A stretch of 7,611 bases of DNA from Candidatus Minthomonas equi (GTDB lineage Bacteria > Bacteroidota > Bacteroidia > Bacteroidales > UBA932). The DNA lies in contig JAGHUZ010000277.1 of assembly GCA_018064575.1 (NCBI GenBank), forward strand, positions 1-7,611, in the 5' to 3' direction. The position numbers and the translations under genes are program-made. Under the pieces are notes generated by a model that worked only from the letters and a program-made list of their open reading frames with translations, was not told the origin of the DNA and did no database searches. Of this stretch, positions 1-6,647 are shown piece by piece (position 1 is the first letter of the stretch; each line of letters starts with the position of its first letter).

Positions 1-2
1 TC

Positions 3-50
3 GAAAAGAACTATGACGTGCGGAGTATATGGGGTATGTACCCTAACTGA
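3..50 (+). CDS. Possible C-terminal tail of an upstream gene (partial)
   Basis: The reading frame beginning at base 3 is open to a TGA at 48-50 and reads EKNYDVRSIWGMYPN, a plausible protein C-terminus. The frame beginning at base 1 is also open, to a TGA at 55-57, so the choice rests only on the more protein-like residue composition. If real, this gene ends 50 nt before the AMP-ligase start on the same strand and could be an earlier member of the same operon. The tail is too short to assign a family. Confidence 0.3.
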   Translation, partial: EKNYDVRSIWGMYPN

Positions 51-100
51 GTATTGATGCGGCGTCGCAGTTATTCAATGATTATCAATAAATAGAAGAT

Positions 101-1600
101 ATGGCACAGTATTTTTATGACATGGTCGAACCTGCGGAGATGGAGCAGGTAAAGTACATTCCTACGGTACCGGAATTCCTTTCCTGGATAAATGGAAAGT
201 ATGCAGATTTACCGGCACTCTCAGATGGTGTGAACACTTATTCATATTCTCAGATGTGTTCCCGCATCGCGCGTCGCAGAACAGTAATCGCCTCGCTTAA
301 TCTTGCCAAAGGTTCACACATCGCCATTTTCGACAGAAACAGCATCGATGCCATAGAACTCTTTCTGGCAGTCACATCTTCAGGTATGGTGGCCGTCAAT
401 CTGCCCGCACAACTCCCTATGGAGGCTGTTACCGGCAGTTGCAAGCGTTTCGACATACAGGCTGTTTTCGTGGGTGATGTTCTGAAACCTTTATGCGCAG
501 GCCTTGCGGCAATAGGTGTCAGCGTCCTTCCTGCGTCATCTATGGCTGAGACAGAAACACCATCCGTATCAGTTTCCAAAGAGGATACCGCCACCATTTT
601 CTTTACCGGTGGCACTACCGGCACTCCGAAAGGAGCCATACTTCCGCACAGGGCTCTGATGCGCGGTTCATTTAACGGTATTTTCCTGCCGGGTCGGTTT
701 ATGGGTTTCCAGAGAACCATCAGTATGATTCCCCTGAGTCACGTATTCGGACTTATCCGCGGTATGATGGCTATTCTTTATTCCGGCGGGCAAATTTACA
801 GTTGTGAGGATATGAAGGCGACCATAACCAAATTACCGGTAATCCGTCCCAATATTCTCGTGCTCGTGCCGGGAATCTGCGATATTCTTAACGGTCTGAC
901 GAAACTTTACGGTCCTCAGTTCCTTGGCGGAGAACTCAAGTTCATCATTGCCGGCGCCGCGAATGTGCCGCCACGCCTTATCAGCGAGTTTGAAAAACTC
1001 GGAGTGAAACTTTTCGCCGGGTACGGCCTTACAGAGGGGGCGAATCTGACTTCCGGGAACATCGATGTGGAAACACGCCCCACGTCAGTGGGCAAGCTTT
1101 ATCCGGAACAGGAAGCGAAACTCGTCAATGGGGAACTCTGGATAAAGGGGGACAATGTATTCAAGGGATATTATAAGGATGAAGAGAAAACGAAGGAAGC
1201 TCTTACTCCTGATGCTTGGCTTCGGACCGGCGACCTTGTCCGTTTCGATGAGGATGGTTATATGTATATCACCGGCCGCATAAAGAATCTGATACTTCTG
1301 TCCAATGGCGAGAATGTCAGTCCTGAATCCATAGAGGAACATTTCAGTTCCTATCCCTATATCAAAGACGTTCTCGTCAGCGAAGGAGAAATCGCAGGGA
1401 CCAAGTGTCTGGCCATCGAAATATTCCCTTTGATGCAGGCCTTCGGTAACAAGCCTTGGGAAGAGGTAGTGGCTCTTATGAACAAAACCGTAGAAGAGGT
1501 GAATTCCAAACTTCCCTCCACTCATCGCGTGGCTAAAATTACCGTGCGCGAGGAGGATTTCAAGCGTACCGGCAGTATGAAAGTTTCAAGAAATCAGTAA
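101..1600 (+). CDS. AMP-forming acyl/aryl-acid ligase (acyl-CoA synthetase-like, ANL superfamily)
   Basis: This 499-aa protein is a class I adenylate-forming enzyme. Such enzymes activate a carboxylic acid with ATP to an acyl-adenylate and transfer it to a thiol (CoA or carrier-protein phosphopantetheine). Core motifs appear in order: the P-loop FFTGGTTGTPKG (167-178), an AGAANVPP segment (284-291), YGLTEG (308-313), TGDLV (376-380), the hinge GRIKNLILLSNGEN (392-405) and a C-terminal Lys (K494 in GSMKVSRNQ) at the usual catalytic lysine position. Length is normal for the family. The ATG at 101 leaves a full N-terminal domain, with no clear Shine-Dalgarno sequence. An acyl carrier protein gene follows after 11 nt, so the likely acceptor is that ACP and the enzyme would load a fatty or aromatic acid for a specialised lipid or pigment pathway. 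This is inferred from context: substrate and acceptor cannot be read from the motifs, and a CoA ligase remains possible. No promoter was recognised in bases 51-100, consistent with a mid-operon position. Confidence 0.9.
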   Translation: MAQYFYDMVEPAEMEQVKYIPTVPEFLSWINGKYADLPALSDGVNTYSYSQMCSRIARRRTVIASLNLAKGSHIAIFDRNSIDAIELFLAVTSSGMVAVNLPAQLPMEAVTGSCKRFDIQAVFVGDVLKPLCAGLAAIGVSVLPASSMAETETPSVSVSKEDTATIFFTGGTTGTPKGAILPHRALMRGSFNGIFLPGRFMGFQRTISMIPLSHVFGLIRGMMAILYSGGQIYSCEDMKATITKLPVIRPNILVLVPGICDILNGLTKLYGPQFLGGELKFIIAGAANVPPRLISEFEKLGVKLFAGYGLTEGANLTSGNIDVETRPTSVGKLYPEQEAKLVNGELWIKGDNVFKGYYKDEEKTKEALTPDAWLRTGDLVRFDEDGYMYITGRIKNLILLSNGENVSPESIEEHFSSYPYIKDVLVSEGEIAGTKCLAIEIFPLMQAFGNKPWEEVVALMNKTVEEVNSKLPSTHRVAKITVREEDFKRTGSMKVSRNQ

Positions 1601-1611
1601 TATATACAGAT

Positions 1612-1851
1612 ATGACAAAGGAAGAAATTCTCGACAGGACGAAGGCCATTCTGGCAGTTGTGAAGCCTGCGGTGAAACAGGATGACATCACTTTCGATTC
1701 GGTTCTGGTGAAGGACCTCGGGCTCGATTCTCTCTCGAACCTGCTGATGGGACTTGCCCTCGAACGCGAGTTCGGCATCAAAATCGATGATGAAGCCCGT
1801 TTCGTCACGGTGAATGACGTGTGTGAGTATATTCTGAAATCCATTTCATAA
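1612..1851 (+). CDS. Acyl carrier protein
   Basis: A 79-aa protein of standard ACP length. The phosphopantetheine attachment motif GLDSLS lies at 37-42, with Ser40 as the modified residue. It is followed by the usual helix II (NLLMGLALEREFGIKIDD) rich in acidic residues and a helix IV region ending CEYILKSIS. It would carry acyl or aryl intermediates as a thioester in the cytoplasm after activation by a phosphopantetheinyl transferase. It sits 11 nt after the adenylating enzyme and 11 nt before the MMPL exporter, which marks it as a dedicated cluster ACP. The fatty-acid-synthase ACP is normally encoded next to fab genes, which are absent here. No gene symbol is given because cluster ACPs are paralogues of acpP. 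Confidence 0.93.
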   Translation: MTKEEILDRTKAILAVVKPAVKQDDITFDSVLVKDLGLDSLSNLLMGLALEREFGIKIDDEARFVTVNDVCEYILKSIS

Positions 1852-1852
1852 C

Positions 1853-1858
1853 AGAGGA
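1853..1858 (+). promoter_or_regulatory. Ribosome binding site supporting the GTG start of the exporter gene
   Basis: AGAGGA lies 4 nt upstream of GTG at 1863. It is one of the few Shine-Dalgarno-like sequences in the window and supports the GTG over later in-frame ATG codons (for example Met19), which would trim the N-terminal amphipathic segment before TM1. Confidence 0.5.
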
Positions 1859-1862
1859 TAAA

Positions 1863-4193
1863 GTGGCGGAAATATTTCTCTCCATTTACAGGTTCTTTTC
1901 CTTACATAAGGCTTGGATGTGGATATCTATGACGGGGAGCTTCTTGCTTTTCGCCTTTTTGGCCGTCAATGTGAGTTTTGAGGAAAATCTGCTCAAACTG
2001 TTCCCGGATACCGAACAGGCTAAAGAAACCAGAATCGCTTTCGGGGACTTGAAGGTCAAGGATAAGATTTTCGTGGAAGTTTTTTCGAAGGAAGCTTGTG
2101 ATGCCTCAGCCGGGACCATCGCGGGAGCTATGGATGCGTTCATCGACAGCCTGATGGCGCACGATGTGGAGCACAATATCGACGGATGTCTTTGGAAATT
2201 CGACCAGGATATGGCGATGAATGCTCTGGATTTTGTTATGAACAATGCCGTGACGTTCGTCAGTGCTGATTTATATCCGCTTATAGAGGATTGGATGGCA
2301 CAGGGAGCACCGGAGGAAGTTCCGCAGTCTGTTGTGGATATGCTCGGAGAATACACCGGGGACTATGCCTTGATAGACGGGTTTCTTTTTTCGCCGGATT
2401 CACTCGCAGCAGTCGCCTATATTTCCCCGACCTTCAATTCATTGGATACCAAGTATGCCGGAAAGCTCCTCAAACAGATGGAGGCAGAAAAGAATCAAAT
2501 CTGTGAAGCGTTTCCGGAGATTGACATTATATTTCACGGTGCGGCGATAGAGGGGGCATTTAATTCCAGAGTCATTAAGTCAGACCTTGTATTGACTCTG
2601 AGCATCTCCCTGCTTGTCATCTGCTTGGTCATAGGATTCTGTTTCAGGAACAAATCCACCTTGCTGATGCTGGTGATTCCGATAATCTATGGTTCGACCT
2701 TTTCACTGGCTCTTATATACATCATCAAAGGGGGAATGTCTCTGATGGCCATCGCCCTCGGGGCACTGATTCTGGGTACCGCCCTCAGTTACTGTCTGCA
2801 CGTTCTAACCCACTACAAGTATGTCTCGGAGCCTGAAATAGTGATACGTGAGCAGTCCCGTCCGGTATGTCTGGGATGTCTCACCACGGTAGGAGCATTC
2901 GCCGGGCTTCTGTTCACGACGAGTGACCTTCTCAGGGATTTCGGTCTGTTCGCCTCATTCTCACATCTTGGAACGGCCTTTTTCGCGTTGGTATATCTTC
3001 CTCATTTCTTCAACCCGGGGAGGAACAAAAGGTCCCGAATGGCATTCCGACTGGTCGACAGTTTCAATTCCATCCGCTTCGAACGCTGCCTGCCATTGGT
3101 CATAATTGTTGCCGCAGGTATAATAATATCTTTCTTTTATGCCCCGAAGGTTCATTTCAATCCCGATTTGAATAATCTCAATCACCTTGACAGGGATGTC
3201 GTGCGCTCGAAGAATTATTACAGCGAACATTTCGATAAAGGGAAGTTCGCGATGTACTATGCCGGTACAGGGGAGACTCTTGATGATGCCATTCTGTCTG
3301 CAAGAGGTGTGGCAGCGGTATTGGACAGTCTTGAAGGAACCGGGCTGGTCAGCGACCGTTCGCATATGTATGAAATCCTTATACCGCAGATTGAACAGCA
3401 GCTCAATATAGACAGATGGAAAGAGTATTGGACGACACGTGAGAAGCCGCTTCCCGCCACACTTCCATCCATAGCATACTCCCTGATAGAGGCGGACTAC
3501 GAACCGGTTTCTCTCCCTGAGTCAGGGGCTCTTCCCGAGGAATTCTTGTCCAATATAGTGGAACAGTCGTCAGACGGAGGCTGGATGGTCTTCGTAATGG
3601 CCAGAATGGAGAAGAAGGATGCTCATACCGTGGATGATTATGTTTCGGAAATACCCGGTTCTGTGGTGATAGACCCGTATTATTATACCGAAGATATGCT
3701 CAAAATCATCCATTCGGATTTCAATATAGTACTTGGAGTGTCATCACTTTTCGTTCTGCTGGTGCTTATGCTTTCATTCGGAAATTTCGTGATATCTTTA
3801 ATAGCATTTATGCCGATGTTCCTGAGCTGGTTCGTCGTACAGGGTGTGATGGCTTTCTCTGGGATAGAATTCAATCTGTTCAATATCATAGTTTCCTCAT
3901 TCATATTCGGCATAGGTGTCGATTACAGCATATTCGTGATGGACGGACTTCTCGATAATGAAAGAGGGATGGGAACCAGGCTTCTCATCTGCCATAAGGC
4001 TGCAATATCATTCTCCGCGTTCGTATTGCTTACGGTAATCATATCAATGCTCTTCACTACCCATCAGTGCATTTTCTCCATAGGACAGGTAACAGTAATC
4101 GGAATGGCTTCCACGCTTCTCATTACATACGTGCTGGAACCGCTTCTGTTCCGTCTGGCTATGAAAACAGAATATATGAAACATCATTCCTAA
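1863..4193 (+). CDS. MMPL/RND-superfamily lipid exporter
   Basis: This 776-aa inner-membrane protein has the duplicated RND layout: one TM, a large periplasmic loop, then five TMs, repeated. Hydrophobic segments are visible at about 18-36, 241-260, 265-287, 291-314, 337-353, 361-381, 409-427, 621-640, 642-661, 671-692, 712-731 and 741-763, giving 12 TMs. The periplasmic domains span about 37-240 and 428-618. The second half carries FGIGVDYSIFVMDGL (682-696), a typical MMPL/RND TM4-type motif with an Asp for proton coupling; the matching region of the first half reads LGTALSYCLHVLTHYK (304-319). Such proteins export lipids, hopanoids or polyene pigments using the proton gradient. It follows the ACP by 11 nt and is followed after 1 nt by a LolA-like carrier, the pairing seen in aryl polyene and flexirubin clusters (family knowledge). 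The cargo is not readable from the sequence. Confidence 0.87.
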   Translation: MAEIFLSIYRFFSLHKAWMWISMTGSFLLFAFLAVNVSFEENLLKLFPDTEQAKETRIAFGDLKVKDKIFVEVFSKEACDASAGTIAGAMDAFIDSLMAHDVEHNIDGCLWKFDQDMAMNALDFVMNNAVTFVSADLYPLIEDWMAQGAPEEVPQSVVDMLGEYTGDYALIDGFLFSPDSLAAVAYISPTFNSLDTKYAGKLLKQMEAEKNQICEAFPEIDIIFHGAAIEGAFNSRVIKSDLVLTLSISLLVICLVIGFCFRNKSTLLMLVIPIIYGSTFSLALIYIIKGGMSLMAIALGALILGTALSYCLHVLTHYKYVSEPEIVIREQSRPVCLGCLTTVGAFAGLLFTTSDLLRDFGLFASFSHLGTAFFALVYLPHFFNPGRNKRSRMAFRLVDSFNSIRFERCLPLVIIVAAGIIISFFYAPKVHFNPDLNNLNHLDRDVVRSKNYYSEHFDKGKFAMYYAGTGETLDDAILSARGVAAVLDSLEGTGLVSDRSHMYEILIPQIEQQLNIDRWKEYWTTREKPLPATLPSIAYSLIEADYEPVSLPESGALPEEFLSNIVEQSSDGGWMVFVMARMEKKDAHTVDDYVSEIPGSVVIDPYYYTEDMLKIIHSDFNIVLGVSSLFVLLVLMLSFGNFVISLIAFMPMFLSWFVVQGVMAFSGIEFNLFNIIVSSFIFGIGVDYSIFVMDGLLDNERGMGTRLLICHKAAISFSAFVLLTVIISMLFTTHQCIFSIGQVTVIGMASTLLITYVLEPLLFRLAMKTEYMKHHS

Positions 4194-4194
4194 A

Positions 4195-4797
4195 ATGAAC
4201 GGTATGTTAAAGAATAGAATATTTGTCGCAGCCTTGATATTTATGGCTGGTATTTTTACACTGGTTTTGTCCATTCCTTGCAGCGCACAGGAATCATCAT
4301 CCCTGATAAGCGGGGTGGCATCAGCGAATTCCAACTCCGGAATCCGAAAGGGGAAATTTACCGAGGAACGAAAGAGAAAGGGGAAGGAAACTCAGAATCT
4401 GGCAGGAGAACTGGTGTTCGACCCTGCGGGAACTCTGTCGATGACGTATTCTACCCCCAAAGGAGATTATTTCAACGTTACTGACGGCTTTATTCTGATG
4501 AAGAATTATGGAGTCGAAAGCAAGTTTGATTTATCCCGCAATAAACCGATGAAGTCACTTGGAAACCTTCTGATATCTTCATTCGCAGGAAAACTTCAGG
4601 ATTTCGCTTCCGGGAACAGCTGCACCATTGATGCAGAAAAGACCGCCAAGTCAATACGCATTACCGTGACTGCCACCAGGAAGGCGGTGAAGGGGTATTC
4701 AAAAGTGGTCGTCGATTATGACCCCCGAACCTCTCTTCTAATGTCTATGCTTATGGAAGAATTTGACGGTTCCGTTACCGCGTATAAGATGCAATAA
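4195..4797 (+). CDS. LolA-like outer-membrane lipoprotein carrier protein
   Basis: A 200-aa exported protein. Residues 1-31 form a signal peptide: MNGMLKNR positive end, a hydrophobic core at 9-27, and probable cleavage after CSA (29-31). The mature part follows the LolA pattern: an early strand GKFTEER (53-59), GELVFDPAGTLSMTYSTPKGDYFNVTDG (71-98), and later antiparallel strands such as SIRITVTA (153-160) and KVVVDYDP (170-177). LolA folds are open beta-barrels that ferry acylated molecules across the periplasm. The start ATG comes 1 nt after the exporter stop codon, implying translational coupling. Within pigment and lipid clusters, LolA-like proteins are thought to accept the lipid from the MMPL pump, so this is probably a cluster-specific paralogue and not the housekeeping LolA. 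A basic stretch at 51-65 (RKGKFTEERKRKGKE) is notable. Family assignment rests on fold-like pattern and context; sequence identity to LolA looks low. Confidence 0.75.
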   Translation: MNGMLKNRIFVAALIFMAGIFTLVLSIPCSAQESSSLISGVASANSNSGIRKGKFTEERKRKGKETQNLAGELVFDPAGTLSMTYSTPKGDYFNVTDGFILMKNYGVESKFDLSRNKPMKSLGNLLISSFAGKLQDFASGNSCTIDAEKTAKSIRITVTATRKAVKGYSKVVVDYDPRTSLLMSMLMEEFDGSVTAYKMQ

Positions 4798-4856
4798 CTG
4801 CTATGTCCGGGCATATGCTTCTGCCAGGGGAGAAATTTCTGTAAGATAATGTGTGA

Positions 4857-5003
4857 ATGAATGATTTTGTCAGAGAACTTGAAGAATTTATCGATTCACT
4901 TGGCGGATGTCCGGTAGGAGTGTCAGTTTGGCCGGTTCCGCTCTCCTCTTTCATTTCTGGAAACAAATTTGTTACGGGGAAGGGTTTTACTTCGGTGGGA
5001 TGA
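4857..5003 (+). pseudogene. Probable frameshifted N-terminus of the downstream homing-nuclease-like gene
   Basis: From ATG 4857 the frame encodes 48 aa, starting MNDFVRELEEFIDSLGG and ending VTGKGFTSVG before TGA at 5001-5003. Composition is protein-like, with a helix followed by a segment rich in W, P and V. The frame of the next gene is open from 4918, so the two overlap by about 83 nt. Removing one base from the G4 run (4976-4979) or the T4 run (4985-4988) joins them into a single 274-aa protein (junction about FVTGRVLLRWDEV or FVTGKGLLRWDEV). The downstream frame has no ATG or GTG start before its conserved core, which supports the join. The defect could be a genuine mutation or a sequencing or assembly error. 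The alternative is that this is an unrelated 48-aa ORF. Confidence 0.5.
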
Positions 5004-5682
5004 AGTTGCCGGGGAATTGCTTCGTATAAGGGAGGACAATATTGCCGCAGGCGGGAAGGAAACAGTCTTTATCTATGAAGATCTATGGCGGAGTCGGCAG
5101 GAACTGGTCAGAAAGAGACTGCGCAGCCATCTTGGTGCGGGGGAGAGGGTGTTTGCCAGGAATTGTGATATCCGGGAGATTTCCCAACAAACGGCTGCTG
5201 CATTTCTGGAACGCTTCCACGTTTACGGAGTCACAAAAGCCCGTTACCGCTATGGGCTGTTCAGGAGAAGGGCGACCGGGGCAATGGAGGCTGGAATGCC
5301 CGATACCGCGACAATGGTGGCTGTCGGTACGTTTTCTGAGAAATTCGAATGGGAAAGGTATGCTTCATTGCCGCAGCTGCGGGTGTGCGGCGGAATGGGA
5401 AAGGTCTTGAATCATTTCATAAAAAACGTCCGTCCTCCGGAAGTTATGAGTTATGCCGACCTCGAATGGGGTGATGGAAGTGTATATGCACGGTTGGGAT
5501 TTGGCATAGAAAGACAGACGCCACCCGTGCATTTTCTTATAAATCCGCAGACTTGCGAACGGGTTCACCTGAGGAAAATAGGGAGGGACAGGAAGTATAT
5601 GAACCGACAGACGTCCAAGTGGATGGAAGTGGCCAATCCTGGTTCGCTGTGTATGGTGCTGAAGGTGCCGAAGAGTTTGTGA
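4969..5682 (+). CDS. Protein related to the C-terminal region of phage Hef-like homing nucleases, nuclease core absent
   Basis: The open frame gives up to 237 aa from a TTG at 4969, a doubtful start. The conserved core begins near residue 34. In order, it shows FIYEDLW (34-40), VFARNCDIREI (61-71), FHVYG (83-87), YGLFRR (95-100), EWERYASLP (127-135), GGMGKVLNHFI (141-151) and SYADLEWGDGSVYARLGF (161-178). From my knowledge of the family, these match the region after the Vsr/PD-(D/E)XK-like nuclease core in phage Hef-like homing nucleases, where the equivalents are I(F/Y)EDEW, (I/V)(Y/F)ARKCxI, FHxxGY, GLFxxxELV, GGASKL and SYxDRRWSxGxxYxxLGF. The catalytic segment (EYDGxYWH type) is not seen, so DNA cleavage is unlikely. 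The last third has a GNAT-like look but no confirmed acetyl-CoA site. It follows the LolA gene on the same strand and has no recognised promoter, so it may be co-transcribed with the operon. Its role is unknown. The true gene probably begins at ATG 4857 with a frameshift. Confidence 0.65.
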   Translation: MLRGRVLLRWDEVAGELLRIREDNIAAGGKETVFIYEDLWRSRQELVRKRLRSHLGAGERVFARNCDIREISQQTAAAFLERFHVYGVTKARYRYGLFRRRATGAMEAGMPDTATMVAVGTFSEKFEWERYASLPQLRVCGGMGKVLNHFIKNVRPPEVMSYADLEWGDGSVYARLGFGIERQTPPVHFLINPQTCERVHLRKIGRDRKYMNRQTSKWMEVANPGSLCMVLKVPKSL

Positions 5683-5704
5683 ACCTTTTATCAATGATTC
5701 GGAG

Positions 5705-5750
5705 CAAGGCCTGACATTTTACGCTGTCGTGCGATAAATGTCAGGCCTTG
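5705..5750. terminator. Intergenic hairpin, probable bidirectional terminator
   Basis: Left arm 5705-5719 (CAAGGCCTGACATTT) pairs perfectly with right arm 5736-5750 over 15 bp. Inside the loop, CGC 5722-5724 can pair with GCG 5731-5733, extending the hairpin past a 2x2 mismatch to a 6-nt loop. It lies between two convergent genes, 22 nt after the upstream stop and 12 nt from the tpiA stop. There is no clear T tract on either side, so it is either a non-canonical intrinsic terminator or an mRNA 3'-end stabilising hairpin. Confidence 0.6.
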
Positions 5751-5762
5751 TGTGGATGTGAA

Positions 5763-6518
5763 TCAATAACTCTGGGCGATGGCTACGAAGTCGTCGGCCT
5801 TGAGTGATGCGCCTCCGATGAGACCACCGTCGATGTCTTTCTGTGCGAAGAGTTCCTTGGCGTTCGAGGGCTTGCAGCTGCCACCGTACAGGATGCTGCA
5901 GTCGTCAGCTATCTGCTGACCGAATTTGGCAGCGATGGTCTTGCGCACGAATGCGTGGATTTCCTGAGCCTGTTCGGATGTGGCAGTCTTGCCTGTTCCT
6001 ATGGCCCATACAGGTTCGTAGGCTACTACGATTTGGCTCATCTGTTCGGGGGTAAGGGTGTAAAGCACCTCTTCTATCTGGGCTTTGACTACATCGAAAT
6101 GATGACCGGCTTCCCTTTCTTCGAGTTTCTCTCCGATGCAATAGATGGGTTTCAAACCATTTTCCAGAGCAAGTCCGATTTTGGCCACGAGGGTGGCTGA
6201 AGTCTCACCGTAATATTGCCTTCTTTCTGAATGACCGAGGATGACATAAGTACAATCGATGGATTTCAGCATCGCTGCAGATACTTCACCGGTGAATGCG
6301 CCTTTGGGCTGGTCAGCGCAGTTCTGGGCGCTGAGGGCGATGGAAGTGCCCTTGATGGCCTTGCCTGCGCAGCAGAGGTGAGTGAAGGGGGGGGCGATAA
6401 TCAGCTGTACGTCTGAAGGAACTGTTGAAAGTTTGGCTACAATGGCTTCTGCAAGCTCTTTTCCTTCGGGAACTGTAGTATTCATTTTCCAGTTACCCGC
6501 TACTATTTTTTTTCTCAT
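5763..6518 (-). CDS. tpiA: Triosephosphate isomerase
   Basis: This 251-aa protein interconverts dihydroxyacetone phosphate and glyceraldehyde-3-phosphate in glycolysis and gluconeogenesis. It starts MRKKIVAGNWKMNT with the substrate-binding Asn9 and Lys11. The electrophile His96 lies in ILGHSERR (93-100), and the catalytic base Glu168 lies in VVAYEPVWAIGTGKTAT (164-180), which includes the phosphate-gripping loop 6. The phosphate-binding ends YGGSCKPSNA (211-220) and GGLIGGASL (231-239) are present. All catalytic residues are intact and the length is standard. The frame remains open upstream to an ATG at 6611, but that adds 31 residues unlike any TIM N-terminus and would start upstream of the promoter, so the start at 6518 is chosen. 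The gene is monocistronic here, divergent from the flavoprotein gene and convergent with the homing-nuclease-like gene. A C8 run (G8 at 6387-6394 on the + strand) encodes part of IAPPF. Confidence 0.98.
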   Translation of the reverse strand: MRKKIVAGNWKMNTTVPEGKELAEAIVAKLSTVPSDVQLIIAPPFTHLCCAGKAIKGTSIALSAQNCADQPKGAFTGEVSAAMLKSIDCTYVILGHSERRQYYGETSATLVAKIGLALENGLKPIYCIGEKLEEREAGHHFDVVKAQIEEVLYTLTPEQMSQIVVAYEPVWAIGTGKTATSEQAQEIHAFVRKTIAAKFGQQIADDCSILYGGSCKPSNAKELFAQKDIDGGLIGGASLKADDFVAIAQSY

Positions 6519-6549
6519 AATCGGTGAATTGTTGAATTTTATTACGCTG

Positions 6550-6581
6550 CAAAAATAACCATTTGCGACGGTATTTGCAAA
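6550..6581 (-). promoter_or_regulatory. Bacteroidetes-type promoter for tpiA
   Basis: Read on the - strand, TTTG (6581-6578) is followed by exactly 20 nt and then TATTTTTG (6557-6550), a full match to the Bacteroidetes primary sigma consensus TTTG-N19-21-TAnnTTTG. Transcription would begin a few bases downstream, leaving a leader of about 25 nt before the ATG at 6518. Confidence 0.8.
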
Positions 6582-6605
6582 CCTGCGCAAACGAACTTGC
6601 CCCAC

Positions 6606-6636
6606 TTTCATTTTTCTCTAAAAATCATTACTTTTG
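6606..6636 (+). promoter_or_regulatory. Probable Bacteroidetes-type promoter for the flavoprotein gene
   Basis: The -7 element TACTTTTG (6629-6636) matches TAnnTTTG exactly. The best -33 candidate is TTTC (6606-6609), one mismatch from TTTG, with 19 nt between. Only 11 nt separate the -7 element from the ATG at 6648, so the mRNA would have a very short or absent leader. It diverges from the tpiA promoter in the same 129-bp gap. Confidence 0.6.
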
Positions 6637-6647
6637 CAAAAAACGAG

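Noticed and set aside
250..720. 156-aa open frame on the - strand inside the ligase gene
   Set aside because: It lies wholly opposite a strongly supported gene, shows no recognisable motif and has no promoter.
1886..2356. 156-aa open frame on the - strand inside the exporter gene
   Set aside because: It is a Ser-rich antisense translation of a well-supported membrane protein gene and has no independent signal.
4803..4856. Short peptide MSGHMLLPGEKFL followed by two stops, in the same frame as the 4857 ORF
   Set aside because: Too short to judge. Two stops in 18 nt would need several mutations to join it to the downstream gene.
4962..4973. Perfect 12-bp palindrome AACAAATTTGTT over the TTG start at 4969
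   Set aside because: It falls inside the likely coding region of the frameshift-corrected gene and has no accompanying promoter, so it is probably chance.
6597..6599. TTG as the -33 element for the flavoprotein promoter
   Set aside because: Spacing to the -7 element would be 29 nt, outside the usual 19-21.
6519..6611. Longer tpiA start at 6611 adding 31 residues
   Set aside because: The extension is unlike TIM N-termini and overlaps the tpiA promoter at 6550-6581, so it would not be transcribed from it.
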